From assembly GCF_918797525.1 (NCBI RefSeq), contig NZ_OU963893.1, positions 1,364,001-1,428,000 of the forward strand: DNA of 64,000 nucleotides, written 5' to 3'. The translations under genes and the position numbers were made by a program. This document shows, piece by piece, positions 19,940-31,232 of this stretch; position 1 is the stretch's first letter, and each line of letters opens with the position of its first letter. The DNA comes from an unidentified bacterial endosymbiont. GTDB taxonomy: Bacteria; Pseudomonadota; Gammaproteobacteria; Enterobacterales; Enterobacteriaceae. The notes beneath the pieces were generated by a model that saw only the letters and a list, made by a program, of their open reading frames with translations, had not been told where the DNA came from and did not search any database.

Positions 19940-20575
19940 TTGGCAAATCACGAGCGTCGTGTTGTCTTTTTCGACCTGGATGGAACGCTGCATCAGGAGG
20001 ATATGTTCGGTACCTTTATGCGCTACCTGCTCCGGCGTCAGCCCCTGAATGCGTTGCTTGTTTTACCTCTCTTACCCGTTATCGGCCTCGCCCTGCTGAT
20101 AAAAGGCCGGGCGGCGCGCTGGCCGATGAGCCTGTTATTATGGGGCTGCACCTTTGGCCATAGCGAGGCGCGGTTAAAACAGCTGGAACGGGATTTTGTG
20201 CGCTGGTTCCGCAGTCACGTGAACGCGTTTCCGGTGGTTCAGGACAGGCTCACCAGCTATCTGGATGCGAACGATGCCGATATCTGGCTTATCACTGGCT
20301 CGCCGCAGCCGCTGGTGGAACAGGTCTATTGTGATACGCCCTGGTTACCTCGGGTGAATCTTATCGCCACGCAGATTGCCCGGGGGTATGGCGGGTGGGT
20401 GTTGACGATGCGCTGTCTGGGCCATGAAAAGGTCGTACAGCTCGAGAAGAAAATTGGCACGCCGTTGCGCCTGTACAGCGGTTACAGCGACAGTAAGCAG
20501 GATAACCCGCTGCTCTATTTTTGCCAGCATCGCTGGCGCGTCACGCCGGTGGGTGAACTTCAGCAACTCGAATAG
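19940..20575 (+). CDS. pgpC: pgpC (yfhB), phosphatidylglycerophosphatase C
   Basis: PgpC dephosphorylates phosphatidylglycerophosphate to phosphatidylglycerol at the inner membrane, alongside PgpA and PgpB. It belongs to the HAD superfamily: motif I VVFFDLDGTL (about 8-17), motif II ITGSPQPL (about 117-124), motif III with LGHEKVVQLE, and YSGYSDSKQDNPLL. Hydrophobic segments lie about 35-55. The start is TTG 19940, giving MANHERRVVFF as in E. coli. It begins 3 bp after murP, so it is probably co-transcribed with murQP here. Confidence 0.94.
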   Translation: MANHERRVVFFDLDGTLHQEDMFGTFMRYLLRRQPLNALLVLPLLPVIGLALLIKGRAARWPMSLLLWGCTFGHSEARLKQLERDFVRWFRSHVNAFPVVQDRLTSYLDANDADIWLITGSPQPLVEQVYCDTPWLPRVNLIATQIARGYGGWVLTMRCLGHEKVVQLEKKIGTPLRLYSGYSDSKQDNPLLYFCQHRWRVTPVGELQQLE

Positions 20576-20585
20576 TCTTATCTCT

Positions 20586-22577
<1,992 letters not shown>

Positions 22578-22622
22578 TTAGTTAATTCTCTGCGACGCCG
22601 GTTGCCTCAGTATGCTGTAGCC

Positions 22623-22733
22623 ATGTTAAAAAATAAGGTTTGCCAGTGGATGAGCGGCATTTTGCGTAAAGATAAGCGACTTGGCAACAAATTAGCGCGA
22701 CAGGCACCCTCTATTATTAAACGTAAACGATGA
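22623..22733 (+). CDS. Possible small basic protein, 36 residues
   Basis: The frame from ATG 22623 to TGA 22733 encodes 36 residues, 12 of them Lys or Arg, ending IIKRKR. It lies between divergent mltF and purL, upstream of the PurR box. A -10-like TATGCT (22611-22616) is so close that the transcript would be nearly leaderless, and there is no ribosome-binding site. I do not recognise it. Chance cannot be excluded without conservation data. Confidence 0.3.
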   Translation: MLKNKVCQWMSGILRKDKRLGNKLARQAPSIIKRKR

Positions 22734-22743
22734 TTTTATTTCG

Positions 22744-22782
22744 ACGCAAACGGTTTCGTCGACGCTCAGGATTCTCTATAAT
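22744..22782 (+). promoter_or_regulatory. purL promoter with PurR box
   Basis: ACGCAAACGGTTTCGT (22744-22759) matches the PurR consensus ACGCAAACGTTTGCGT with two changes. A TATAAT (22777-22782) follows, and the PurR box covers the -35 position 17 bp upstream. Hypoxanthine- or guanine-bound PurR would block polymerase, as known for E. coli purL. Confidence 0.85.
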
Positions 22783-22843
22783 GACGCCCGTTTTCCCCTT
22801 GCGCACACTGTAAGCGCCCCGGCGCTTCGAAGACGAGAGACTA

Positions 22844-25800
22844 ATGATGGAAATTCTGCGTGGTTCGCCTGCACTGTCTGCCTTCCGAATTACTAAACTG
22901 CTGGCACGTTTCCAGGCAGCCGACCTTCCGGTAAGCAATATTTACGCTGAGTATGTCCATTTTGCTGACCTGAATGCCCCCCTGAATGCAGAGGAGCGCG
23001 TACAGCTGGAATGCCTGCTCAAATATGGTCCGAGTCTGAGCAACCACACGCCAACCGGCAAACTGATCCTTGTTACGCCGCGCCCGGGCACCATCTCCCC
23101 CTGGTCTTCCAAAGCCACCGACATCGCCCACAACTGTGGCCTGAAGGCGATCAACCGTCTGGAACGCGGCGTGGCGTACTACGTTGAAGCCTCTACCCTC
23201 TGTGATGAACAGTGGCGGGTGGTCGCCGCTGAGCTGCACGATCGCATGATGGAGAGCGTGTTTACCTCTCTTGACGACGCGCAGAAGCTTTTTGCTCATC
23301 ATCAGCCTGCGCCAGTACAGAGCGTGGACCTGCTCGGGCAGGGCCGTCAGGCGCTGATTGACGCCAACCTGCGTCTTGGTCTGGCGCTGGCAGAAGATGA
23401 AATTGACTACCTGCAGAATGCGTTCATCACGCTCAACCGCAACCCGAACGACATCGAACTCTATATGTTCGCGCAGGCCAACTCCGAGCACTGCCGCCAT
23501 AAGATCTTTAACGCCGACTGGATTATCGACGGCGTGCAGCAGCCGAAATCGCTGTTTAAAATGATTAAAAATACCATGGAGCACACCCCGGACCACGTGC
23601 TGTCTGCCTATAAAGACAACGCTGCGGTGATGGAAGGTTCCGAGGTGGGCCGCTTCTTCGCCGATCGCGAAGCAGGGCGCTATGACTTCCACCAGGAGCC
23701 AGCACATATCCTGATGAAAGTTGAAACCCACAACCACCCGACGGCGATCTCTCCGTGGCCGGGCGCGGCGACCGGATCCGGCGGTGAAATCCGCGATGAA
23801 GGCGCAACCGGACGTGGGGCTAAGCCTAAAGCGGGTCTGGTCGGCTTCGCCGTCTCTAACCTGCGTATCCCGGGCTTTGAACAGCCATGGGAAGAAGATT
23901 TCGGTAAGCCTGAACGCATCGTGACCGCGCTGGATATCATGACCGAAGGCCCGCTGGGCGGCGCTGCGTTCAACAACGAATTTGGTCGTCCTGCGCTGAA
24001 CGGTTATTTCCGTACCTACGAAGAAAAAGTGAACAGCCATAACGGCGAAGAGCTACGCGGCTATCACAAACCGATCATGCTGGCGGGCGGGATCGGCAAC
24101 ATTCGCGCCGATCACGTGCAAAAAGGCGAGATCGTCGTGGGGGCGAAGCTGATCGTACTGGGCGGCCCGGCGATGAACATCGGCCTGGGGGGCGGGGCGG
24201 CTTCTTCTATGGCCTCTGGTCAATCCGATGCCGATCTCGATTTCGCGTCCGTCCAGCGTGACAACCCGGAAATGGAGCGTCGTTGCCAGGAGGTGATCGA
24301 CCGCTGCTGGCAGTTGGGCGAAGCCAACCCGATCCTCTTTATCCACGACGTGGGCGCGGGCGGTCTCTCTAACGCCATGCCTGAACTAGTGAGTGATGGC
24401 GGGCGCGGCGGGCGTTTTAACCTGCGCGATATTCTCAACGATGAGCCAGGCATGAGCCCGCTGGAGATCTGGTGTAACGAATCTCAGGAGCGCTACGTAA
24501 TGGCGGTTGCCGCTGACCAGTTGCCGCTATTTGACGAACTGTGCCGCCGCGAGCGCGCGCCGTATGCCGTTATCGGAGAAGCCACCGCAGAGTTGCATCT
24601 CTCCTTAAGCGACACCCATTTCGATAACCAGCCTATCGATCTGCCGCTGGACGTCCTGCTCGGCAAAACGCCGAAGATGACCCGCGACGTAACTACCCGT
24701 AAAGCGGCCGGTAACGCGCTGGATCGTCAGGAGATGACGGTTGCAGACGCGGTCAATCGCGTACTGCACCTGCCGACTGTGGCGGAGAAAACGTTCCTCG
24801 TGACCATCGGCGACCGTAGCGTTACCGGTATGGTCTCGCGCGATCAGATGGTTGGCCCGTGGCAGATCCCGGTTGCAAACTGCGCCGTCACCACCGCGAG
24901 CCTCGACAGCTATTATGGCGAAGCGATGGCGCTGGGAGAACGTACGCCGGTGGCGCTGCTGGATTTCGCGGCCTCCTCCCGTCTGGCCGTCGGTGAAGCG
25001 CTGACCAACATCGCCGCCACCCAGATTGGTGATATCAAACGTATCAAACTCTCCGCCAACTGGATGGCTGCAGCCGGTCATCCGGGGGAAGATGCGGGCC
25101 TGTACGAAGCGGTCAAAGCGGTGGGTGAGGAGTTGTGTCCTGCGCTCGGTCTGACCATCCCGGTGGGTAAAGACTCCATGTCGATGAAAACCCGCTGGCA
25201 GGAAGGTAACGAGCAGCGCGAGATGACCTCTCCGCTGTCGCTGGTTATTACGGCGTTTGCACGGGTGGAGGATGTCCGTCATACCGTCACGCCGCAGCTT
25301 TCGACCGATGATAATGCCCTGCTGCTGATCGATCTCGGAAAAGGCAACAACGCGCTAGGGGCGACCGCTCTGGCGCAGGTTTACCGCCAGCTCGGCGACA
25401 AACCTGCAGACGTGCGTGATGTGGCGCAGCTTAAAGGCTTCTACGACGCCATTCAGGCGCTGGTGGCGCAACGCAAACTGCTGGCCTACCACGACCGCTC
25501 CGATGGCGGCCTGCTGGTCACCCTGGCGGAGATGGCCTTCACAGGCCACTGCGGTGTGGAAGTAAACATTGCAACGCTTGGCGACGATCGTCTGGCGGCG
25601 CTGTTTAACGAAGAACTGGGCGCGGTGATCCAGCTCCGTGCGGCCGACCGCGAAGCGGTTGAAGCCGTGCTGGCCCAGCATGGACTTGCCGACTGCGTGC
25701 ATTATCTGGGTAAAGCGGTGCAGGGCGACCGCTTTGTCATCGCAGCCGATGGGCATGCGGTATTCAGCGAAAGCCGTACCACGCTGCGCATGTGGTGGGC

Positions 25801-26731
25801 TGAAACCACCTGGCAGATGCAGCGCCTGCGTGACAACCCGGAATGCGCGGATCAGGAACACAACGCCAAGGCTAACGACAACGACCCTGGCCTGAATGTT
25901 AAACTCTCTTTTGATATCAGCGAAGACATTGCTGCGCCGTACATTGCGAGAGGCGCGCGTCCGAAAGTGGCCGTGCTGCGTGAGCAGGGCGTTAACTCCC
26001 ACGTTGAGATGGCGGCTGCCTTCCACCGTGCGGGCTTTGACGCTATCGACGTGCATATGAGCGACCTGCTGGCCGGGCGTACCGGCCTGGATGATTTCCA
26101 GGCGCTGGTGGCATGCGGCGGCTTCTCCTATGGCGACGTGCTGGGCGCAGGGGAAGGCTGGGCGAAATCCATCCTGTTTAACACCCGCGTGCGTGATGAA
26201 TTCGAAACCTTCTTCCACCGTCCGCAGACGCTGGCGCTGGGGGTCTGTAACGGCTGCCAGATGATGTCTAACCTGCGCGAGCTGATCCCGGGCAGCGAAG
26301 CCTGGCCGCGCTTTGTGCGTAACCAGTCCGATCGCTTTGAAGCCCGTTTCAGCCTGGTTGAAGTGACCCAAAGCTCGTCTCTGCTTCTGCAGGGAATGGT
26401 CGGCTCACGGATGCCAATTGCCGTTTCTCACGGTGAAGGTCAGGTAGAAGTGCGTGATGCAGCGCATCTGGCCCAGCTTGAAAGCAAAGGCCTGGTGGCG
26501 CTGCGCTTTGTCGATAATTTTGGCAACGTAACACAAACGTATCCGGCGAACCCGAACGGCTCGACGAACGGCATCACTGCGGTGACCAGCGAAAACGGCC
26601 GTGCAACCATCATGATGCCGCACCCGGAGCGCGTATTCCGTACCGTGAGCAACTCCTGGCACCCGGAAAACTGGGGCGAAGACAGCCCATGGATGCGGAT
26701 CTTCCGTAACGCGCGTAAGCAGTTGGGTTAA
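22844..26731 (+). CDS. purL: purL, phosphoribosylformylglycinamidine synthase
   Basis: PurL converts FGAR, glutamine and ATP to FGAM, step four of purine synthesis. This is the large single-chain form, 1295 residues, identical in length to E. coli. The N-terminal PurS-like and linker region leads to two AIRS-type ATP-binding halves ([15 protein letters not shown] at about 79-94, [33 protein letters not shown]). The C-terminal class I glutaminase has nucleophile Cys in [10 protein letters not shown], and [10 protein letters not shown] holds the His-x-Glu. Two ATGs stand in tandem; the first, 22844, matches MMEILRG. An intrinsic terminator follows. Confidence 0.98.
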   Translation: MMEILRGSPALSAFRITKLLARFQAADLPVSNIYAEYVHFADLNAPLNAEERVQLECLLKYGPSLSNHTPTGKLILVTPRPGTISPWSSKATDIAHNCGLKAINRLERGVAYYVEASTLCDEQWRVVAAELHDRMMESVFTSLDDAQKLFAHHQPAPVQSVDLLGQGRQALIDANLRLGLALAEDEIDYLQNAFITLNRNPNDIELYMFAQANSEHCRHKIFNADWIIDGVQQPKSLFKMIKNTMEHTPDHVLSAYKDNAAVMEGSEVGRFFADREAGRYDFHQEPAHILMKVETHNHPTAISPWPGAATGSGGEIRDEGATGRGAKPKAGLVGFAVSNLRIPGFEQPWEEDFGKPERIVTALDIMTEGPLGGAAFNNEFGRPALNGYFRTYEEKVNSHNGEELRGYHKPIMLAGGIGNIRADHVQKGEIVVGAKLIVLGGPAMNIGLGGGAASSMASGQSDADLDFASVQRDNPEMERRCQEVIDRCWQLGEANPILFIHDVGAGGLSNAMPELVSDGGRGGRFNLRDILNDEPGMSPLEIWCNESQERYVMAVAADQLPLFDELCRRERAPYAVIGEATAELHLSLSDTHFDNQPIDLPLDVLLGKTPKMTRDVTTRKAAGNALDRQEMTVADAVNRVLHLPTVAEKTFLVTIGDRSVTGMVSRDQMVGPWQIPVANCAVTTASLDSYYGEAMALGERTPVALLDFAASSRLAVGEALTNIAATQIGDIKRIKLSANWMAAAGHPGEDAGLYEAVKAVGEELCPALGLTIPVGKDSMSMKTRWQEGNEQREMTSPLSLVITAFARVEDVRHTVTPQLSTDDNALLLIDLGKGNNALGATALAQVYRQLGDKPADVRDVAQLKGFYDAIQALVAQRKLLAYHDRSDGGLLVTLAEMAFTGHCGVEVNIATLGDDRLAALFNEELGAVIQLRAADREAVEAVLAQHGLADCVHYLGKAVQGDRFVIAADGHAVFSESRTTLRMWWAETTWQMQRLRDNPECADQEHNAKANDNDPGLNVKLSFDISEDIAAPYIARGARPKVAVLREQGVNSHVEMAAAFHRAGFDAIDVHMSDLLAGRTGLDDFQALVACGGFSYGDVLGAGEGWAKSILFNTRVRDEFETFFHRPQTLALGVCNGCQMMSNLRELIPGSEAWPRFVRNQSDRFEARFSLVEVTQSSSLLLQGMVGSRMPIAVSHGEGQVEVRDAAHLAQLESKGLVALRFVDNFGNVTQTYPANPNGSTNGITAVTSENGRATIMMPHPERVFRTVSNSWHPENWGEDSPWMRIFRNARKQLG

Positions 26732-26750
26732 GTTTTAAGGTCAGCGAAAT

Positions 26751-26784
26751 AAGCCCGGTGAGTGGTAACGCCCCGGGCTTTTTT
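26751..26784 (+). terminator. purL terminator
   Basis: AAGCCCGG (26751-26758) pairs with CCGGGCTT (26773-26780) around a 14-nt loop, followed by a T run ending at 26784. Confidence 0.85.
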
Positions 26785-26789
26785 ACGTG

Positions 26790-26807
26790 TGTCGCAAAAT
26801 CGCGACA
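26790..26807. promoter_or_regulatory. GlrR binding site 1 upstream of glmY
   Basis: TGTC-N10-GACA (TGTCGCAAAATCGCGACA) is a perfect match to the GlrR (QseF) recognition pattern. It is the most distal of three sites upstream of the glmY sigma-54 promoter. Confidence 0.82.
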
Positions 26808-26822
26808 ACAGGCTGATGCCAG

Positions 26823-26840
26823 TGTCGTCGAATGGAGACA
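26823..26840. promoter_or_regulatory. GlrR binding site 2 upstream of glmY
   Basis: TGTC-N10-GACA again perfect, starting 33 bp after site 1 (about three helical turns). The regular phasing suits a multimeric sigma-54 activator. Confidence 0.82.
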
Positions 26841-26885
26841 TTTAAGCGGTTGATTTTATTGATCCCTAAGATGTTTTGCTTAAGG

Positions 26886-26903
26886 TGTTGCTATTTAGCG
26901 ACA
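26886..26903. promoter_or_regulatory. GlrR binding site 3 upstream of glmY
   Basis: TGTT-N10-GACA, one mismatch to the consensus, centred about 98 bp before the -24 element. AT-rich DNA between this and the promoter could hold an IHF site for looping. Confidence 0.7.
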
Positions 26904-26992
26904 CATCGGCTGAAAATTGTCCGGTTAACCATTTACCTTATTTATGTTAAAAGAGTATATACATCAGTAAGATAATATTTTGTTTTGCATTC

Positions 26993-27012
26993 TGGCACGG
27001 CCGTTGCATAAT
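26993..27012 (+). promoter_or_regulatory. glmY promoter: sigma-54 with overlapping sigma-70
   Basis: TGGCACGGCCGTTGCA (26993-27008) is a perfect -24/-12 sigma-54 promoter. A CATAAT hexamer (27007-27012) could act as a sigma-70 -10 for the same start at A27020. E. coli glmY has exactly this overlapping arrangement. Confidence 0.88.
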
Positions 27013-27019
27013 AATAACC

Positions 27020-27203
27020 AGTGGCTCATTCACCTTCTTATGTCAGCCCCTTCGGGACGTGCTACATAAACTTCGAATGACGCACAAAAAGGTGCCTGCC
27101 GTCCAACTACTGATCATCGCGTTGCTTTATCAGGCCAGGGCGAAACGTCGAGTTAGGCACCGCCTCATTCCATGACAAAGCCGGGTTTTTACCCGGCTTT
27201 GTT
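27020..27203 (+). ncRNA. glmY: GlmY small RNA
   Basis: GlmY is a regulatory sRNA that sequesters the adaptor RapZ. This frees the related sRNA GlmZ to activate glmS translation, so that glucosamine-6-phosphate is made when scarce. From A27020 the sequence begins AGTGGCTCATTCACC and contains TCAGCCCCTTCGGGACGTGC, matching the conserved 5' part of GlmY including its first stem-loop. It ends at an intrinsic terminator, giving 184 nt, the known E. coli primary transcript length. It sits between purL and glrK as in E. coli, with its own regulator downstream. Confidence 0.92.
27175..27202 (+). terminator. glmY terminator
   Basis: ACAAAGCCGGGT (27175-27186) pairs perfectly with ACCCGGCTTTGT (27191-27202) around TTTT. 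The U tract lies within the stem base; this is the 3' hairpin of GlmY. Confidence 0.85.
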
Positions 27204-27262
27204 GTACCTGAAGGGCAGACTCAGTTACGCTCTCCTTACCTTCACACTAAGAGAGTATTGCG

Positions 27263-28696
27263 TTGACACGCTGGCCCGTTTTTCCTCGCTCCCTGCGACA
27301 GCTCGTGATGATGGCATTTTTGCTGATCCTGCTGCCTTTGCTGATACTGGCATGGCAGGCGTGGCAGAGCCTGAATGCGCTCAGTGCCCAGGCGGCATTA
27401 ACTAACCGCACGACGCTGATTGATGCCAGACGCAGCGAGGCGATGACCAACGCCGCGCTGGAGATGGAACGTAGCTATCGTCAGTATTGCGTTCTTGACG
27501 ATCCTACCCTGGAAAAGGTCTACCAGAACCAGCGTAAACGCTACAGTGAAATGCTGGACGCCCATGCGGGCGTGTTGCCGGACGATAAACTGTATCAGGC
27601 GTTACGTCAGGATCTTAATGATTTAGCCCAGTTGCAGTGTAAGAACAGCGGCCCCGATACCGCCGCCGCCGCGCGTCTTGAAGCCTTTGCCAATGCCAAT
27701 ACGGAGATGGTTCAGTCCACCCGCACGGTCATCTTCTCGCGCGGACAGCAGCTACAGCAGGAGATAGCCGAGCGCGGTCAGTTCTTTGGCTGGCAAGCGT
27801 TAGTGCTCTTCCTGGTCAGCCTGGGGCTGGTTCTGCTGTTCACCCGCATGATTATCGGCCCGGTGAAGGGCATTCAGCGAATGATCAATCGCCTGGGAGA
27901 GGGGAAATCCCTCGGGGACGCGGTCGTCTTTACGGGCCCACGCGAGCTGCGCTCCGTCGGGCAGCGCATTATCTGGCTCTCCGAGCGCCTGGCATGGCTG
28001 GAATCGCAGCGTCATCAGTTCTTGCGTCATATCTCCCATGAGCTTAAAACGCCGCTTGCCAGCATGCGTGAAGGAACGGAACTGCTGGCGGACGAAGTGG
28101 CGGGGCCATTAACCCCTGAACAGAAAGAAATTGTCGATATCCTTGATGCCAGCAGCCGCAACTTGCAAAAGCTGATTGAGCAACTGCTGGACTACAACCG
28201 TAAGCTTGCCGATGGCGCGGTGGTGCTGGAAAAAGTCGACATTGAGCCGCTGGTGGATATGGTTGTCTCCGCCCATAGCTTGCCGGCAAGAGCTAAAATG
28301 ATGCATACCGGGGTGGACCTCAGTGAACCCGCCTGTCTGGCTGAACCCATGCTGTTAATGAGCGTACTGGATAATCTTTATTCTAACGCGGTGCACTATG
28401 GTACTGAATCCGGTAACATTTACATCCGTAGCTATATCAATGGTTCTCGGGTAATAATCGATGTCGCCAATACCGGGACCCCAATCCCAAACGACGAAAA
28501 AACGATGATTTTTGAACCCTTTTTCCAGGGGAGTCATCAGCGCAAAGGTGCGGTGAAAGGAAGCGGCCTTGGCCTGAGTATCGCCCGGGACTGCATACGA
28601 CGGATGCAGGGTGAGTTATACATTGTCACGGACGAACGTTCAGATGTTTGCTTCCGTATTGAACTGCCCCCTGAGCCGGAAAAATCAATGAAATGA
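27263..28696 (+). CDS. glrK: glrK (qseE), sensor histidine kinase
   Basis: GlrK phosphorylates GlrR to switch on glmY. The 477-residue inner membrane protein has TM1 at about 13-33, a periplasmic sensor to about 175, TM2 at about 178-196, a HAMP linker, the phospho-acceptor His259 in FLRHISHELKTPLAS, and the ATPase domain with N box NLYSNAVHYG and GSGLGLSIA. The start is TTG 27263 preceded by GAGAG, giving MTRWPVFPRS, which matches E. coli. The operon continues as qseG with a 4-bp overlap. Confidence 0.95.
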   Translation: MTRWPVFPRSLRQLVMMAFLLILLPLLILAWQAWQSLNALSAQAALTNRTTLIDARRSEAMTNAALEMERSYRQYCVLDDPTLEKVYQNQRKRYSEMLDAHAGVLPDDKLYQALRQDLNDLAQLQCKNSGPDTAAAARLEAFANANTEMVQSTRTVIFSRGQQLQQEIAERGQFFGWQALVLFLVSLGLVLLFTRMIIGPVKGIQRMINRLGEGKSLGDAVVFTGPRELRSVGQRIIWLSERLAWLESQRHQFLRHISHELKTPLASMREGTELLADEVAGPLTPEQKEIVDILDASSRNLQKLIEQLLDYNRKLADGAVVLEKVDIEPLVDMVVSAHSLPARAKMMHTGVDLSEPACLAEPMLLMSVLDNLYSNAVHYGTESGNIYIRSYINGSRVIIDVANTGTPIPNDEKTMIFEPFFQGSHQRKGAVKGSGLGLSIARDCIRRMQGELYIVTDERSDVCFRIELPPEPEKSMK

Positions 28697-29445
28697 ATCT
28701 AAGTCTGGTGAGTATGTCACACGTCTTTTTCCGCGCCGCACGCGCGGTGTTTTCCAGCAAAAAATTACGCCTGAGTCTGCCATGTTTGCTTCTGGTGGGC
28801 TGTGTTTCCCATGCGCCAAAAAGTGCAATCAGCGACAAAACCGAAGACAAATTGCCAGAAAAACAACTCGCTGACTTTCTGAGTATCCCCTGTGAGGGGA
28901 TCTGGCATTTAACCAGCCATGAGGCCGAAATGAACCCGTTGTTCTGGCTGCGTGGCATTGATTGCGCGCAGCGTCTGGCGCCCGTTGATGCGCGAGCGCA
29001 AGCTGCAACGTGGAGTGAGGACCGCTGGCAGGACAACTTCAGGCGCGCGATATTACTCGCGGATGCCAAAATTTCTCCCGTTGAGCGCCGCGCCAATACC
29101 GCACGGCTGGATGCCTTAAGCGCCAATATTCCGGCACAGGTTCGCCCGGTGTATCAACTCTGGCGGGACGGGCAGGCATTGCAACTGCAGTTATCCGAAG
29201 AGCGAACCCGCTACAGTAAATTGCAGCAGACAACGGATGGCGAGCTGGATATGCTGCGCCAGCAGCAGGAATCCTTGCGCACGCAGCTCAATACCACCAC
29301 GCGCAAGCTGGAAAACCTGACCGATATCGAAAGGCAGCTCTCAACGCGTAAACCGGCGGGAAACTATCTGCCTGACGCGACGAAAAGTAATCCGGCCTCG
29401 GCGCCGGACGCTGATGCGCAGAAACAAGAGGAAGAGAAGCCATGA
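28693..29445 (+). CDS. qseG: qseG, outer membrane lipoprotein of the GlrKR system
   Basis: QseG is a lipoprotein that, in E. coli and Salmonella, activates the kinase GlrK at the periplasmic side. The lipobox LLVGC puts the lipidated Cys at residue 37 (or 30). The helical middle part contains TRYSKLQQTTDGELDMLRQQ, a coiled coil, followed by TDIERQLSTRKPAGN, highly conserved. The tail is rich in Ala, Asp and Glu. The start at 28693 overlaps the glrK stop as ATGA; ATG 28714 (MSHVFFRAAR) is equally plausible from homology. It also overlaps glrR by 4 bp. Confidence 0.9.
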   Translation: MNLSLVSMSHVFFRAARAVFSSKKLRLSLPCLLLVGCVSHAPKSAISDKTEDKLPEKQLADFLSIPCEGIWHLTSHEAEMNPLFWLRGIDCAQRLAPVDARAQAATWSEDRWQDNFRRAILLADAKISPVERRANTARLDALSANIPAQVRPVYQLWRDGQALQLQLSEERTRYSKLQQTTDGELDMLRQQQESLRTQLNTTTRKLENLTDIERQLSTRKPAGNYLPDATKSNPASAPDADAQKQEEEKP

Positions 29446-30779
29446 CAAGCCGTAAACCCGCTCATCTCCTGCTGGTGGATGACGATCCGGGGCTGTTAAA
29501 GCTGCTGGGTATGCGCCTGGTGAGTGAAGGCTACAGCGTGGTGACCGCTGAAAGTGGGCAGGAAGGGCTGAAGGTGCTCAGTCGTGAGAAGATTGATCTG
29601 GTCATCAGCGACCTGCGGATGGATGAAATGGATGGATTGCAGCTGTTTGCCGAGATCCAGAAGCAGCAGCCAGGCATGCCGGTGATTATTCTCACGGCCC
29701 ATGGCTCTATCCCGGATGCGGTCGCGGCGACACAGCAGGGCGTGTTCAGCTTCCTGACCAAGCCGGTGGATAAAGACGCGCTCTATAAAGCGATCGACAG
29801 CGCGCTGGAACATGCCGCACCCTCAAATGACGAAGCCTGGCGGGAGTCGATTGTCACGCGCAGCCCGATTATGCTGCGCCTGCTCGAACAGGCGCGGATG
29901 GTTGCGCAGTCTGACGTCAGCGTCCTCATTAACGGCCAGAGCGGAACCGGGAAAGAGATCCTTGCGCAGGCGATCCACAACGCCAGCCCGCGCAGTAAAA
30001 ATGCGTTTATCGCCATTAACTGCGGCGCGCTGCCGGAGCAACTGCTGGAGTCCGAACTGTTTGGCCATGCCCGCGGCGCCTTTACCGGCGCGGTGAGCAG
30101 CCGTGAAGGGCTGTTCCAGGCGGCGGAAGGGGGCACGCTTTTCCTCGACGAAATTGGCGATATGCCCGCGCCGTTGCAGGTTAAACTGCTGCGTGTTCTG
30201 CAGGAGCGAAAGGTTCGCCCTCTGGGCAGCAACCGCGACATCGACATCAACGTTCGTATCCTCTCCGCCACGCACCGCGATCTACCGAAAGCCATGGCCC
30301 GCAATGAGTTTCGTGAGGATCTTTATTATCGCCTGAACGTGGTGAACCTGAAAATTCCTGCCCTTGCCGAGCGTGCGGAAGATATCCCCCTGCTGGCAAA
30401 TCATCTGTTGCGTCAATCTGCCGATCGCCATAAACCTTTTGTGCGTGCGTTTTCCACCGATGCCATGAAACGGTTAATGACCGCAAGCTGGCCGGGCAAC
30501 GTGCGCCAGCTGGTGAACGTCATAGAGCAGTGCGTCGCGCTGACCTCCTCGCCCGTGATCAGCGATGCGCTGGTGGAGCAGGCGCTGGAGGGGGAAAATA
30601 CGGCCCTGCCAACCTTTGCCGAAGCGCGAAATCAGTTTGAACTCAATTATCTGCGCAAGCTGCTGCAGATAACCAAAGGCAACGTGACCCATGCGGCGCG
30701 AATGGCCGGGCGCAACCGTACCGAGTTCTACAAGCTGCTCTCTCGCCACGAGCTGGAAGCAAACGATTTTAAAGAGTAG
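29442..30779 (+). CDS. glrR: glrR (qseF), NtrC-family response regulator
   Basis: GlrR is the sigma-54 activator of glmY and, in E. coli, of rpoE. The 445-residue protein has an N-terminal receiver with phospho-acceptor Asp57 (ISDLRMDEMDG) and a central AAA+ domain with Walker A GQSGTGKE, the sigma-54 contact loop GAFTGA, and DEIGDM. A C-terminal Fis-like helix-turn-helix follows (VTHAARMAGRNRTEFYKLL). The three TGTC-N10-GACA sites upstream of glmY are its likely targets. It ends the glrK-qseG-glrR operon; glnB follows after 79 bp. Confidence 0.97.
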   Translation: MTSRKPAHLLLVDDDPGLLKLLGMRLVSEGYSVVTAESGQEGLKVLSREKIDLVISDLRMDEMDGLQLFAEIQKQQPGMPVIILTAHGSIPDAVAATQQGVFSFLTKPVDKDALYKAIDSALEHAAPSNDEAWRESIVTRSPIMLRLLEQARMVAQSDVSVLINGQSGTGKEILAQAIHNASPRSKNAFIAINCGALPEQLLESELFGHARGAFTGAVSSREGLFQAAEGGTLFLDEIGDMPAPLQVKLLRVLQERKVRPLGSNRDIDINVRILSATHRDLPKAMARNEFREDLYYRLNVVNLKIPALAERAEDIPLLANHLLRQSADRHKPFVRAFSTDAMKRLMTASWPGNVRQLVNVIEQCVALTSSPVISDALVEQALEGENTALPTFAEARNQFELNYLRKLLQITKGNVTHAARMAGRNRTEFYKLLSRHELEANDFKE

Positions 30780-30806
30780 TACCGCAAAATTCGCCTGAAT
30801 ATGATA

Positions 30807-30837
30807 CTGTAAGCAACCGATTACGAGCAGCTTACAG
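30807..30837 (+). other. Inverted repeat in glnB leader
   Basis: CTGTAAGC (30807-30814) and GCTTACAG (30830-30837) are perfect complements around a 15-nt loop, 21 bp before glnB. A TATGAT (30800-30805) just precedes it. It may be an operator or a leader hairpin; nothing decides between them. Confidence 0.35.
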
Positions 30838-30849
30838 GCAAGAGTTTAA

Positions 30850-31197
<348 letters not shown>

Positions 31198-31202
31198 TGA
31201 TA

Positions 31203-31228
31203 AAAAGCCCCTGCGCAGAGGGGCTTTT
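31203..31228. terminator. Bidirectional terminator between glnB and hmp
   Basis: AAAAGCCCCT (31203-31212) and AGGGGCTTTT (31219-31228) form a perfect stem with a 6-nt loop and A/T flanks, serving both convergent genes. Confidence 0.92.
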
Positions 31229-31232
31229 GACC

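Noticed and set aside
22841..24040. 399-codon open frame on the minus strand inside purL
   Set aside because: It is antisense to the conserved purL coding sequence, has no ribosome-binding site or recognisable domain, and arises from the high G+C codon pattern.
25355..26371. 338-codon minus-strand frame inside purL
   Set aside because: Same reason: a shadow of purL with no family features.
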